64,000 nucleotides of DNA from Calditrichia bacterium (GTDB lineage Bacteria; Calditrichota; Calditrichia; Calditrichales; J004). Position 1 is the stretch's first letter. Each line of letters opens with the position of its first letter. Positions 44,221 through 52,930 of the stretch are shown one piece after another. The notes beneath the pieces are model-generated. The model was not told the DNA's origin, did not search any database, and saw nothing but the letters and a program-made list of their open reading frames with translations. The position numbers were made by a program, and so were the translations under genes. The stretch is from assembly GCA_020635035.1 (NCBI GenBank), contig JACKAO010000003.1, forward strand, positions 1-64,000, written 5' to 3'.

Positions 44221-47011
44221 GAAAAAAGAAGTTTATGCAAAACTTTGGGGATCAACATTCGGGCATATCTCCTTTTCTGCTTTTCTTATAGCGCTGGTCA
44301 CCGGTATCATTCTGGTCGTTTTTTATAATGTGGGGGATGCCTATAAATCTTTGTCCCTTATCAGTATAGCTAACCCGGCCGGACTATTTATACGCAGCCT
44401 GCACTACTGGAGTGCTCAAATTTTCCTGGTTTTCCTGATCCTTCATCTTTGGGACCATTTGCGTAAATCCACTGAGAATAAAGTGAAGCAGAGCGTTTGG
44501 TTAAGACTCACAATTTCTTTGGGTGCAGTTTTTTTTGTAATGCTTAGCGGATTTATTCTGAAGGCAGATCCTGATGGATGGCAAGCCAAACGAATTCTGC
44601 AAACGTTGATTGAAGAAATTCCTTTTGTGGGAAATCAGCTATCGTTTTCAATGCTTGGAAGTGGAGACAATCTTCAGTTGGTTTATGTACATCATATCGC
44701 TACCATGAGTATTTTTATCTGGATTATCATCATAGAACATGCAAAGCTGATCTGGCCGCAACTGAGAACGACTCTTTATTTTCTGCTTCCAATGATTGTT
44801 TTGTCATTTTTATTACCAGCCAAATTGCAAAGCCCCGGGGATACAATCATGAAAGGACCCTGGTACTTTTTGGGCTTACAGGAGCTGCTGCATTATTTAA
44901 GCAATCCATTTTGGGTGGTTGTTCTTTTTGCTATTTTTTTAGTGCTAATTTTTTTGCTTCGAAAACTTAAACCGCTGTATGTGAAATGGTTAAAATTAAC
45001 GCTTTTCGCGGTTACGGTTGTCTATGCATTTTTAATAATTATCGGTTACTTCTTTCGCGGTGAAAACTGGCAGTTTAGCTGGCCCTGGGACAATGCCTAT
45101 TTTTCAAACCATTACGAAAATCCGATAAATAATTTTGCGAGTTATTTTACTGATTTTATACCAGGTACGAAAATCCCGGAAATAAATAACAGACCTGAAG
45201 GTTGCCGTATCTGTCATAATGCAGTAAGTGGCTTTTCAAAGGCTCATGATCCGCAGGCGATAGGCTGCGCTTCATGTCACCTTGGAAATACAAACACACT
45301 TCAAAAAGAGTTGGCTCATTCAGGAATGATTAAAATCCCGGGAAACCTGGACCGAGCTGCACAAACCTGCGGTAATATAAATTGTCATCCCGGAATTACT
45401 GAAAGAGTTGAAAATTCAATAATGAATACAATGAGTGGGGTGGTCAGTGTAAACAGATATACTTTTAATGAAAGCGACAGTCTGAACGCACTTAATAATA
45501 TTGATCAAATTAATCATAGTGCAGCAGATACACATTTACGCAACTTGTGTGCTTCCTGTCATACCGGGAAAATAAAGCAAGAATATGGTCCGATCGGTGA
45601 GCTCAGCCGCGGTGGGGGGTGCAATGCCTGTCACCTGAATTATGATTCAAACGCACTACAGCAACTCGAATTATTAAAAACAAATGACGGGGATTCTTTA
45701 GAAATTAAGTATCACCCTTCTCTAAGCATAAAAGTTACCGATCAGCATTGTTTTGGCTGTCATAGCCGGTCCGGACGGATTTCCACTAATTACCAGGGTT
45801 GGCATGAAACAACTCTTGCTGCCGAAAAAATGCCGCAGGATACTTTGCACCGTCGATTAGAAGATGACCGGGTTTTTGAATTTATAAGTGAAGATATCCA
45901 TCATAAGAGGGGAATGGAATGTATTGATTGTCATAACTCTTATGAGTTAATGGGGGATGGCACGCGTTATGCGCATCAGGAGGAACAGGTCCGGATTCAA
46001 TGCGAAGACTGCCATCGTGCTGAATTTAATAATACAGTTCAATTTTCTAAATTGGATTTGGAATCAACCAGAATAACAAACCTGCGAGGAATTGAAGATA
46101 CAAGCCGGGTGTTTTTAAAAACACAGAATGGTGCAATCCCGCTGATTAACACATTGGTTTTAAATAGTAAAAAAGCTGTTTTAACAGGAAAAAACTCCGG
46201 TAAGAAATTTCAACTCAATCCGCCGGCAGAAATTTGCTCACGCGGGTCGGCTCATGACCGGCTTACATGCAATAGCTGCCACAGCGCCTGGGCACCGCAA
46301 TGTATTGGTTGCCACACAGAATTTGTGCCAACTGAAACAGGTATTGATCACCTGACTGGTGTTGAAACTGATGGAAAGTGGGTGGAATTTGTTGGCGAAT
46401 ACCTTGCTGAAGCACCAACTTTAGGTGTTATTAAGACAAAAGACCAAAGTGAAGAGAAATATATAAACGAGGAGCGTTTGGCGGAAAGCGAAGTAAAAGC
46501 GAACAGCCAAGAGCCAATTGCCAACAGCCGGGAGAAAATCGAAACCTTTATCCCTGGTATGGTTTTAACAATCGATAAAAGCAAATTCAGCGGCGTTGAA
46601 GGTGATTCTGTTTTTAAAAGACTTTTTGCGCCAACAGTTGCTCACACAACTTCGTTAAAGGACGAAGTTGTAAATCGTCATAACAATCCGGTGGCAATCG
46701 GCTATGGTCGAAACTTACATTTTGAAATTACCGGTAAAAAAGGAGAGTGGAAATTTAATCCGGTATATCAAAAAATGCAGGATGGTTTACCTGCCGATGC
46801 CTGGATTGGGTTTTTGGATTCTACGAAAGGTGGAGCTTCAACCCGGACAAATACCCGTCCGTTTTCAATAAAGGAGCAGAAAAAAATCCTGGCTGTAGGC
46901 ACCTGTTTAACCTGTCACAAGGAAGATTCAAAGGTCATGCTGCAATCGCTGGATGATTTTGAAAGTGTAATAAAAAGAGTTTCAAAGAAATGTGTTATGC
47001 CAGTCTATTAG
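44210..47011 (+). CDS. Cytochrome b / multiheme cytochrome c fusion protein
   Basis: A 933-aa single chain. Residues ~20-290 are a cytochrome b6/subunit IV-like membrane domain: the two bis-His heme pairs are H65/H79 (13 residues between) and H162/H177 (14 between), and 'GPWYFLGLQELL' near 217 corresponds to the Qo-site PEWY region. After a further helix (~263-283), the exported part holds ten CxxCH motifs (first Cys at 332, 353, 447, 471, 514, 571, 598, 687, 698 and 899) plus a CX4CH motif at 387, so up to 11 c-type hemes. With the overlapping Rieske gene this forms a compact quinol:cytochrome oxidoreductase whose electron exit is built in. No separate cytochrome c1 gene is present. Residues ~755-785 look like a low-complexity insert. 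Confidence 0.92.
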   Translation: MSPRKKEVYAKLWGSTFGHISFSAFLIALVTGIILVVFYNVGDAYKSLSLISIANPAGLFIRSLHYWSAQIFLVFLILHLWDHLRKSTENKVKQSVWLRLTISLGAVFFVMLSGFILKADPDGWQAKRILQTLIEEIPFVGNQLSFSMLGSGDNLQLVYVHHIATMSIFIWIIIIEHAKLIWPQLRTTLYFLLPMIVLSFLLPAKLQSPGDTIMKGPWYFLGLQELLHYLSNPFWVVVLFAIFLVLIFLLRKLKPLYVKWLKLTLFAVTVVYAFLIIIGYFFRGENWQFSWPWDNAYFSNHYENPINNFASYFTDFIPGTKIPEINNRPEGCRICHNAVSGFSKAHDPQAIGCASCHLGNTNTLQKELAHSGMIKIPGNLDRAAQTCGNINCHPGITERVENSIMNTMSGVVSVNRYTFNESDSLNALNNIDQINHSAADTHLRNLCASCHTGKIKQEYGPIGELSRGGGCNACHLNYDSNALQQLELLKTNDGDSLEIKYHPSLSIKVTDQHCFGCHSRSGRISTNYQGWHETTLAAEKMPQDTLHRRLEDDRVFEFISEDIHHKRGMECIDCHNSYELMGDGTRYAHQEEQVRIQCEDCHRAEFNNTVQFSKLDLESTRITNLRGIEDTSRVFLKTQNGAIPLINTLVLNSKKAVLTGKNSGKKFQLNPPAEICSRGSAHDRLTCNSCHSAWAPQCIGCHTEFVPTETGIDHLTGVETDGKWVEFVGEYLAEAPTLGVIKTKDQSEEKYINEERLAESEVKANSQEPIANSREKIETFIPGMVLTIDKSKFSGVEGDSVFKRLFAPTVAHTTSLKDEVVNRHNNPVAIGYGRNLHFEITGKKGEWKFNPVYQKMQDGLPADAWIGFLDSTKGGASTRTNTRPFSIKEQKKILAVGTCLTCHKEDSKVMLQSLDDFESVIKRVSKKCVMPVY

Positions 47012-47126
47012 GCTAAAGCCAGCAATTTTTTAGGGTGCTTTTTAGCAACATCTTTTCTTTTTGTTCACTCCCTAAAAATCCCTAAATTTCTTTTCTAACA
47101 ATAAAAATCATTTTGGAGCAATATTA

Positions 47127-48209
47127 ATGGAAATTGGAATCGTTGGATTGCCTTATTCAGGTAAATCTACCCTATTTGCAACCCTGTTAAATTTAAAAGA
47201 TGAATCTGCTGCACATGGCAAGCAAAGCGCCGAACGCGGTATCGTAAAAGTTCCGGACGAACGGTTGGAAAAGCTGAACGCTCTGTTTAATCCAAAGAAA
47301 AAAGTCAATGCCACTATTGAATTTATTAAGGTTCCCGGATTGGAAGGTGATGGCGCTAAACCGCAAGGACTTCCGGCTCAGTTTATGGCTAACCTGAAAA
47401 ATGTCGACACAATCCTTGTAATGATCCGTGATTTTGAGAATGATTTCTATCCGCATCCTTTTGACCGTGTTGACCCTGTAAAAGATATAGAATTTATTAA
47501 CAGTGAATTTCTCCTGGGTGATCTGGCAGTTGTCGAAACGCGTGTTGAAAAGCTGGAAAAACTTGTTATGAAAATAAAAGATGAAAAAGATAAACGTGAG
47601 CTGGACCTGATGAAGAAACTGCAGGCACAGCTTGAGCAGGAAAAGCCGCTGCGTGAACTGGAATTTACTGAAGAGGAAGAAAAAATGCTAAAAGGCTATC
47701 AGTTCGTTACAGCCAAGTCACTGCTTTATGTAATAAATATTGCTGAGGATAAAATTTCAGAATCTTCCAATGTGGAAAAAAAATATGCTTCCTATATTGG
47801 TAAAAATTCTGCGGTTACATCACTTAGCGCAGAGATAGAAAAGGAGATTGCTGAATTGCCCGCAGAAGATGCCCAGGTTTTTATGGAAGATTTGGGTATA
47901 AAAGAACCAGCTTTAGCAAAACTGATCCGAAAATCGTATGAACTTCTTGGTTTAATTTCATTTTTCACCGTCGGAGAAGATGAATGCCGCGCATGGAATA
48001 TCCGCCAGGGAACCAATGCCCAGAAAGCTGCCGGTGTTATTCACAGCGACCTGGAAAAAGGTTTCATCCGTGCTGAAACAGTCCACTATGATGATCTTAT
48101 GGCAGCAGGGGGATTAACCGGATGCAAGGATAAAGGATTGCTGCGTCTGGAAGGGAAAGAATACACGGTTAAAGATGGGGATATTTTAAATATTCGTTTT
48201 AATGTTTAA
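47127..48209 (+). CDS. YchF-like (Obg-family) GTP/ATP-binding protein
   Basis: A 360-aa P-loop NTPase of the YchF/OLA1 type. Features are the G1 motif 'GIVGLPYSGKST', the 'KVPDERLEKLNALFNPKKK' segment, 'FIKVPGL' (G3 region), 'DTILVMIRDFENDF', a coiled-coil middle (~135-185), and the C-terminal TGS/DUF933 domain ('GVIHSDLEKGFIRAETVHYDDLMAAGG', 'EYTVKDGDILNIRF'). YchF proteins bind ATP and associate with ribosomes and redox stress responses. The usual G1 is GLPNVGKST; the Tyr-Ser variant here and several other substitutions mark a divergent branch. Single-gene unit with an upstream GGAG-type site. Confidence 0.88.
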   Translation: MEIGIVGLPYSGKSTLFATLLNLKDESAAHGKQSAERGIVKVPDERLEKLNALFNPKKKVNATIEFIKVPGLEGDGAKPQGLPAQFMANLKNVDTILVMIRDFENDFYPHPFDRVDPVKDIEFINSEFLLGDLAVVETRVEKLEKLVMKIKDEKDKRELDLMKKLQAQLEQEKPLRELEFTEEEEKMLKGYQFVTAKSLLYVINIAEDKISESSNVEKKYASYIGKNSAVTSLSAEIEKEIAELPAEDAQVFMEDLGIKEPALAKLIRKSYELLGLISFFTVGEDECRAWNIRQGTNAQKAAGVIHSDLEKGFIRAETVHYDDLMAAGGLTGCKDKGLLRLEGKEYTVKDGDILNIRFNV

Positions 48210-48218
48210 TATAAAACT

Positions 48219-48307
48219 GTCATCCTGATCCCCGGTTTTAATCGGGGTGAAAGGATCTTTTTCAATTAAGCGAAAGATTCTTCGGTTATGAACTCCCTCG
48301 GAATGAC
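48219..48307. repeat. REP/MITE-like element with imperfect terminal inverted repeats
   Basis: An 89-bp intergenic element. The ends GTCATCCTGA (48219-48228) and TCGGAATGAC (48298-48307) are imperfect inverted repeats with 8 of 10 matches. Inside is an imperfect hairpin, CCCCG (48230-48234) with CGGGG (48243-48247), extended by ATCCT/AGGAT. Its left part resembles the palindrome at 2413-2442. It starts 10 bp after the YchF-like gene. Confidence 0.6.
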
Positions 48308-48328
48308 ACCACAGGATTGTCTAAACTT

Positions 48329-48958
48329 ATGACTTTTCTTGAAATAATTGGTTATTGCGGCTCAGCACTCATCGCCTTGTCACTGATGATGAAGTCTATG
48401 GTGCGCTTGCGCTGGATTAACCTGCTTGGCGCATCGACTTTTGCAACTTATGGATTCCTTATCGGCGCTTATCCGGTTCTTGCGCTAAATAGCTTTATTA
48501 CAATGATCGATGTTATTTATCTGTTCCAGATATACTATAAAAAAGATTTCTTCGAAATTTTCCCGGTGCAGACTTTGCATACATCCTTTTTAAAACGCTT
48601 TATAGAATTCCATGATAAAGATATCCGTTATTTTTTCCCGGATATAAACTATGATAATATTGAAAATCCCTTTGTCTTTTTTATTCTTAGAAATATGTTG
48701 CCTGTTGGACTTTTTATTGGTGAATCGAAAGGTTTGGGCATTCTTGAGATAAAACTGGACTATGTTATCCCTAATTACCGTGATCTTAAAACCGCGTCCT
48801 ATCTCTATAAAAAGCGTCGTGATCATTTTTTGCATAATGCATTCAGAGAACTCGAGATTTTTACATCTGTTGCTGAACACATTAAATTTGTAAAAAGGAT
48901 TGGGTTTAATCAGGATATCGAACGTAAAGATCGGTTTTTTCTTTTATTGGATAAATAA
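48329..48958 (+). CDS. YgjV-like membrane protein with C-terminal acetyltransferase-like domain
   Basis: The ATG at 48329 is preferred; a TTG at 48317 would add four residues. Residues ~1-85 hold three membrane helices and the YgjV signature ('EIIGYCGSALIALSLMMKSMVRLRWINLLGASTFATYGFLIGAYPVLALN'). The second half (~95-209) is soluble and resembles a GNAT fold ('LGILEIKLDYVIPNYRDLKTASYLYKKRR', 'HIKFVKRIGF'), with no clear acetyl-CoA P-loop. Function unknown. The fusion is inferred from sequence features. It ends directly at a bidirectional terminator. Confidence 0.72.
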   Translation: MTFLEIIGYCGSALIALSLMMKSMVRLRWINLLGASTFATYGFLIGAYPVLALNSFITMIDVIYLFQIYYKKDFFEIFPVQTLHTSFLKRFIEFHDKDIRYFFPDINYDNIENPFVFFILRNMLPVGLFIGESKGLGILEIKLDYVIPNYRDLKTASYLYKKRRDHFLHNAFRELEIFTSVAEHIKFVKRIGFNQDIERKDRFFLLLDK

Positions 48959-48986
48959 AACTCCGGCTTCAACTGAGACCGGAGTT
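48959..48986. terminator. Bidirectional hairpin terminator
   Basis: AACTCCGG (48959-48966) pairs perfectly with CCGGAGTT (48979-48986) across 12 nt. It sits between two convergent genes. The plus side continues TTAAAATTTT and the minus side TTTTATTTAT, so it can serve both strands, though the T-runs are short. Confidence 0.75.
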
Positions 48987-48992
48987 AAAATT

Positions 48993-49850
48993 TTATTTGC
49001 TTATTTTTATCTGGCTTAAATCTGAAAATGAAAATGAAGATGTTTTTAAAAGCGGGTTATCTGAAGAAATTTTCATATCTCCGGTAAGCGAATAGTCGAG
49101 CGTTGCATCACCTTTAATTATATCATAAACAGTTCTGCCCATTTGCAGAAAGTCCAGTTTAAATGGAACGGATATTATTTGCTCACTGTCTGCACTGAGT
49201 TTTTGTTGTTTATTGGTGCTTCCGTTAATCCAGTTTTTTCCACCGATGTTTAATCCATATGAGAGATTATCAAGTAACAGGTCCATTCCGCCATTACCGG
49301 CAACTGCAATATTAAGATTCAATGAAGCACCGCTCCAGCTGAATGAATCCAGATTTATACTTTTTACTTTCACTTTGGGGAGTTTTAATAATGGAATTTC
49401 ACCTGTAGTCGAAATCGGCAATCGTACATTTCCTAATACAGGTAAATTAAAACTTAATCCACCATCAAAAGTATATGTTGAATTTTTTTTACCTGATAAA
49501 TCACTCACGGCTTTATAAATATCTTCATATTTCAGAGTGACAGGTATTTGAACAGAACTTGCTCCCTGGGCAGCTATTGCCAGTGCATCGGTTTTGTTTC
49601 CACTAAACAGTGAATTCTGGTTAATCTTTAAAGCATAATCCATTCCTGCCAGGTTAACGCTCACTGTATTTGGATTATTAATTTGCACATCAAACATCAA
49701 ATCAGCCTGGGTAAAGGATAATCCTGTTATTTTGGAATTCGTTATCTGTACTGTAGGCTTTTGAATATTGGATTGCTGAAGGATTTTTAATATTTCAGCA
49801 CAGCCATTTAAAAAAAAGAAAATGGAAGCAAATATGATAAAAGAACGCAT
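48993..49850 (-). CDS. LEA type 2 (WHy-domain) lipoprotein
   Basis: A 285-aa lipoprotein with lipobox 'FLNGC' (Cys ~17). Two beta-sandwich LEA-2/WHy-like domains can be seen: 'QADLMFDVQINNPNTVSVNLAGMDYALKINQNSLFSG' and, after residue ~165, 'SGASLNLNIAVAGNGGMDLLLDNLSYGLNIGGKNWINGS'. In plants and bacteria these domains are linked to desiccation or stress tolerance; the role in an envelope lipoprotein is not established. CAGGAG lies 6 nt before the ATG. It is downstream of pckA but separated from it by a strong terminator. Confidence 0.85.
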   Translation of the reverse strand: MRSFIIFASIFFFLNGCAEILKILQQSNIQKPTVQITNSKITGLSFTQADLMFDVQINNPNTVSVNLAGMDYALKINQNSLFSGNKTDALAIAAQGASSVQIPVTLKYEDIYKAVSDLSGKKNSTYTFDGGLSFNLPVLGNVRLPISTTGEIPLLKLPKVKVKSINLDSFSWSGASLNLNIAVAGNGGMDLLLDNLSYGLNIGGKNWINGSTNKQQKLSADSEQIISVPFKLDFLQMGRTVYDIIKGDATLDYSLTGDMKISSDNPLLKTSSFSFSDLSQIKISK

Positions 49851-49871
49851 GTCAATCTCCTGAAAAGTGTT

Positions 49872-49901
49872 AAAAAAAAGGCTGCCAAAATAGCAGCCTT
49901 T
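49872..49901 (-). terminator. Strong intrinsic terminator of pckA
   Basis: A perfect 9-bp stem, AAAGGCTGC with GCAGCCTTT (plus-strand 49877-49885 and 49893-49901), has a 7-nt loop. On the minus strand it runs into eight Ts (49872-49879). It lies 21 bp after the pckA stop codon. Confidence 0.93.
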
Positions 49902-49922
49902 GGAAGATAATGCAAATAATGT

Positions 49923-51536
49923 TTATACTTGTGGCGGTCCGGATTTTTCCAGTCTTTTTCCGGTTTCGTCAGTAGCATATTTTTTAAAGTTTTCCACAAA
50001 CATTCCGGCGAGTTTCTTTGCCGATTGCTCATATGCTGATTTATCATTCCATGTATTTACAGGCATAAGAACTTCTGCAGGTACACCTGGGCATTCTTTT
50101 GGAACATTGAGCGCAAAATACGGATCTTCAGTAAATGCTACTTTTTCAAGGCTGCCGTCAAGAGCTGCGTTTAACAAGGCGCGGGTGTATTTAATCGAGA
50201 TTCTTTTACCAACGCCATAAGCTCCACCCGTCCATCCGGTATTCACGAGCCAGCACGTTACATCATATTTTGCAATCTTCTCACCTAAAAGCTTGGCATA
50301 AACATTAGGTTTAAGCGGCATAAATGGTGCACCAAAACATGTGCTGAATGTTGCCTGCGGTTCAGTAACGCCTCGTTCAGTTCCTGCAACTTTTGCTGTG
50401 TAACCCTGCAAAAAGTGATACATAGCCTGATCCGGTGTAAGTTTAGAGATTGGCGGGAGTACGCCAAAAGCGTCTGCTGTAAGGAAGATGATGTTTCTGG
50501 GATGCCCGCCTTTTCCTTCTTTTATAATATTGTCAAGATGTGTAATGGGGTATGATGCACGTGTGTTTTCTGTCAATGTATCGTCATCAAGATTTGCGAA
50601 ACGGCTGTCCGGATCAACAACAACATTTTCAAGAATTGTACCAAACATGCGGGTTGTTTTGTAAATAGCGGGTTCTGCTTCCTGTGAAAGACGAATAACT
50701 TTTGCATAACATCCGCCTTCAAAATTAAAGATACCGTTTTCACTCCAGCCATGTTCATCATCTCCGATCAGCGCTCTTTCAGGGTCAGCGGACAGTGTTG
50801 TTTTTCCAGTGCCGGATAAACCAAAGAATAATGCTGTATCTTCATTTTTGCCCATATTTGCAGAACAGTGCATTGGCAGAACATTTTTCTGTGGCAGAAT
50901 ATAGTTAAGCACACTGAAGATGGATTTCTTTATTTCTCCACCGTACTCGGTACCACCTATCAGGATTACTTTTTTTGTAAAATTCACCAGAATAAAGGTT
51001 TCGGAATTAAGCTTATCGATTTCCGGATCCCCTTTAAAGTTGGCAACATCGATTACATTAAACTCGGGTTCAAAACCGTCTAATTCATCATGGCTGGCCG
51101 GTAATACAAACATATTGCGGGCAAACAAATTATGCCATGCAAGTTCAGTAATAATACGCACCGGCATTCTATAGTTTTCATCGGTCCCTGCATAGGCATC
51201 CAGCGCATACACTTCACGGTTCTGAAGATAAGCCTTAACCTTTTCGTAAACACGATCAAAATCTTCCGGGTCGTAAGGTGCATTTACTTTACCCCAGGCA
51301 ACTTTATCAGCAGTTTCAGCATCCTTTACTATGAACTTATCATTGGGTGAACGACCTGTAAATTTACCGGTGCTGACTACCAGCGGACCGATATGCGAAA
51401 CCATTCCTTCGCCATTTGCAAGAATCCTTTCGTATAGTTCAGGTGTATGCAGATTCCAGAAAACATTTTTCAAATTTTTTAAGTTTACCGACCTTATCAG
51501 GTGGTAGTGCCTTTTTGGTTTTGGTGGAATTGACAT
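49923..51536 (-). CDS. pckA: Phosphoenolpyruvate carboxykinase (ATP)
   Basis: A 537-aa enzyme that interconverts oxaloacetate + ATP and PEP + CO2 + ADP. Diagnostic motifs are the kinase-1a P-loop 'GLSGTGKTTLSADP' (~236), the metal-binding 'GDDEHGW', the PEPCK-specific 'MHCSANMG', 'NTRASYPI', and 'WLVNTGWTGGAYG'. ATP-type rather than GTP-type is shown by these motifs and the length. AAGGAG lies 5 nt before the ATG. It heads the C3/C4 cluster with the Na+ decarboxylase and malic enzyme, and could run towards gluconeogenesis or towards oxaloacetate formation. Confidence 0.96.
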   Translation of the reverse strand: MSIPPKPKRHYHLIRSVNLKNLKNVFWNLHTPELYERILANGEGMVSHIGPLVVSTGKFTGRSPNDKFIVKDAETADKVAWGKVNAPYDPEDFDRVYEKVKAYLQNREVYALDAYAGTDENYRMPVRIITELAWHNLFARNMFVLPASHDELDGFEPEFNVIDVANFKGDPEIDKLNSETFILVNFTKKVILIGGTEYGGEIKKSIFSVLNYILPQKNVLPMHCSANMGKNEDTALFFGLSGTGKTTLSADPERALIGDDEHGWSENGIFNFEGGCYAKVIRLSQEAEPAIYKTTRMFGTILENVVVDPDSRFANLDDDTLTENTRASYPITHLDNIIKEGKGGHPRNIIFLTADAFGVLPPISKLTPDQAMYHFLQGYTAKVAGTERGVTEPQATFSTCFGAPFMPLKPNVYAKLLGEKIAKYDVTCWLVNTGWTGGAYGVGKRISIKYTRALLNAALDGSLEKVAFTEDPYFALNVPKECPGVPAEVLMPVNTWNDKSAYEQSAKKLAGMFVENFKKYATDETGKRLEKSGPPQV

Positions 51537-51790
51537 TTGAGCTCCTTTATTAAGGTTATTTTAGTCTTAAAGATAATAAATTAAACCAAAGAAATAAACA
51601 CAAAGAACAAATCTTTTTGAAATAACTTTTAATAAATAATTATTTTTTGTATAAAAGATTTGAATAAATAACTCAATTATTAGAATAACAGAAATAGTTT
51701 GACCAAACTTAATATGGCTTGATCCGAAACCAAAAAAGAAATTCGGCAGAAACTGAATATATTAAAATAATTACTGAAGAATTTTTAATA

Positions 51791-52918
51791 TTATTGTAAA
51801 AGTGTAAGAAAAACTCCTGCAGCAACTGCAGATCCTATTACGCCTGCCACATTCGGACCCATAGCAGCCATCAAGGGATTGACACGTCCGTCTGTATGAT
51901 CTGAAACAAATGTCTGAACAACTCTTGCCGCCATAGGTACGGCAGAAACTCCTGCTGCTCCTATACAGGGATTGATTTTTTTATCTTTTGGCAGAAACAG
52001 ATTTATTATCTTGGCAAAAATGATACCGCCAAATGTACTAAAGGAGAAGGCTACGGCTCCCATGGCTAAGATCATAAGGGTTTGCGGTGTTAAAAACTGA
52101 CTGGCTTCCATTGTTGCACCAACCGTTAACCCAAGAAAAATGGTTACTATATCGATCATTGGTCCGCCGGCAGTTTTCTTTAAACGCTCGGTTACACCGC
52201 TCTCACGGATAAGATTTCCAAACATGAGCATTCCAATCAGCGGTGCGCTGGATGGTATGGCGAGTGAAGCAATAATTCCTGTGCTGATCGGAAATATAAT
52301 TGCCGCCGATTTTGAAACCGGCCTGGCTTGCGGCATATCAATAGAACGTTCTTTGTCGGATGTCAAAAGTCGTAAAATCGGTGGCTGAATAATTGGTACG
52401 AGTGACATGTAACTATAAGCTGCAAGAGCAACAGGCCCCAGTAAATGTGGTGCAAGTTTACTTGTAAGAAAGATGGATGTCGGTCCGTCAGCTCCGCCAA
52501 TAATACCTATGCAGGCTGCTTCGTGTGGAGTAAAGCCAAAAATGTAAACAGCACCAATTGCAGCCACAAATATTCCAAGCTGCGCAGCAGCACCTAAAAG
52601 AAATGTCAAAGGGCGGCCAAGTAAAGGACGGAAATCAGTTAATACACCTACTCCCAAAAAAATAACCGGCGGCAGTAATTCGGTTTTAATACCTGATTTA
52701 TAAATCAGCCCAATAATGCCTTCATCATTGGAGCTCATTTCAGCAAGAGGTAAATTTGCCAGTAAAATCCCAAAACCGATGGGTATTAACAGCAGCGGTT
52801 CATATTCTTTTGTTACTGCCAGATAGATTAACACACCGGAGACAATAAACATTACCCAATGTTCCCAGCCAAGATTGGCAAAGCCTGACTGGTTAAAAAG
52901 TTCAATCAGAACATCCAT
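51791..52918 (-). CDS. oadB: Na+-translocating decarboxylase beta subunit (OadB/GcdB family)
   Basis: A 375-aa membrane protein with ~10 hydrophobic helices; it is the carboxybiotin decarboxylase that pumps Na+ out. The central re-entrant motif 'GIIGGADGPTSIF', with the essential Asp, is intact, as are 'YSYMSLVPIIQPPI' and the C-terminal 'GAAGVSAVPMAARV' and 'GPNVAGVIGSAVAAGV'. AAGG is 6 nt before the ATG. It follows the alpha-subunit gene by 12 bp, giving the order gamma-alpha-beta seen in oxaloacetate decarboxylase operons. Confidence 0.93.
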   Translation of the reverse strand: MDVLIELFNQSGFANLGWEHWVMFIVSGVLIYLAVTKEYEPLLLIPIGFGILLANLPLAEMSSNDEGIIGLIYKSGIKTELLPPVIFLGVGVLTDFRPLLGRPLTFLLGAAAQLGIFVAAIGAVYIFGFTPHEAACIGIIGGADGPTSIFLTSKLAPHLLGPVALAAYSYMSLVPIIQPPILRLLTSDKERSIDMPQARPVSKSAAIIFPISTGIIASLAIPSSAPLIGMLMFGNLIRESGVTERLKKTAGGPMIDIVTIFLGLTVGATMEASQFLTPQTLMILAMGAVAFSFSTFGGIIFAKIINLFLPKDKKINPCIGAAGVSAVPMAARVVQTFVSDHTDGRVNPLMAAMGPNVAGVIGSAVAAGVFLTLLQ

Positions 52919-52930
52919 ATGAAACCTTAT

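Noticed and set aside
51640..51790. AT-only hairpin after the decarboxylase beta-subunit gene as a terminator
   Set aside because: The stem is made only of A and T and there is no clean T-run, so it is too weak to call.
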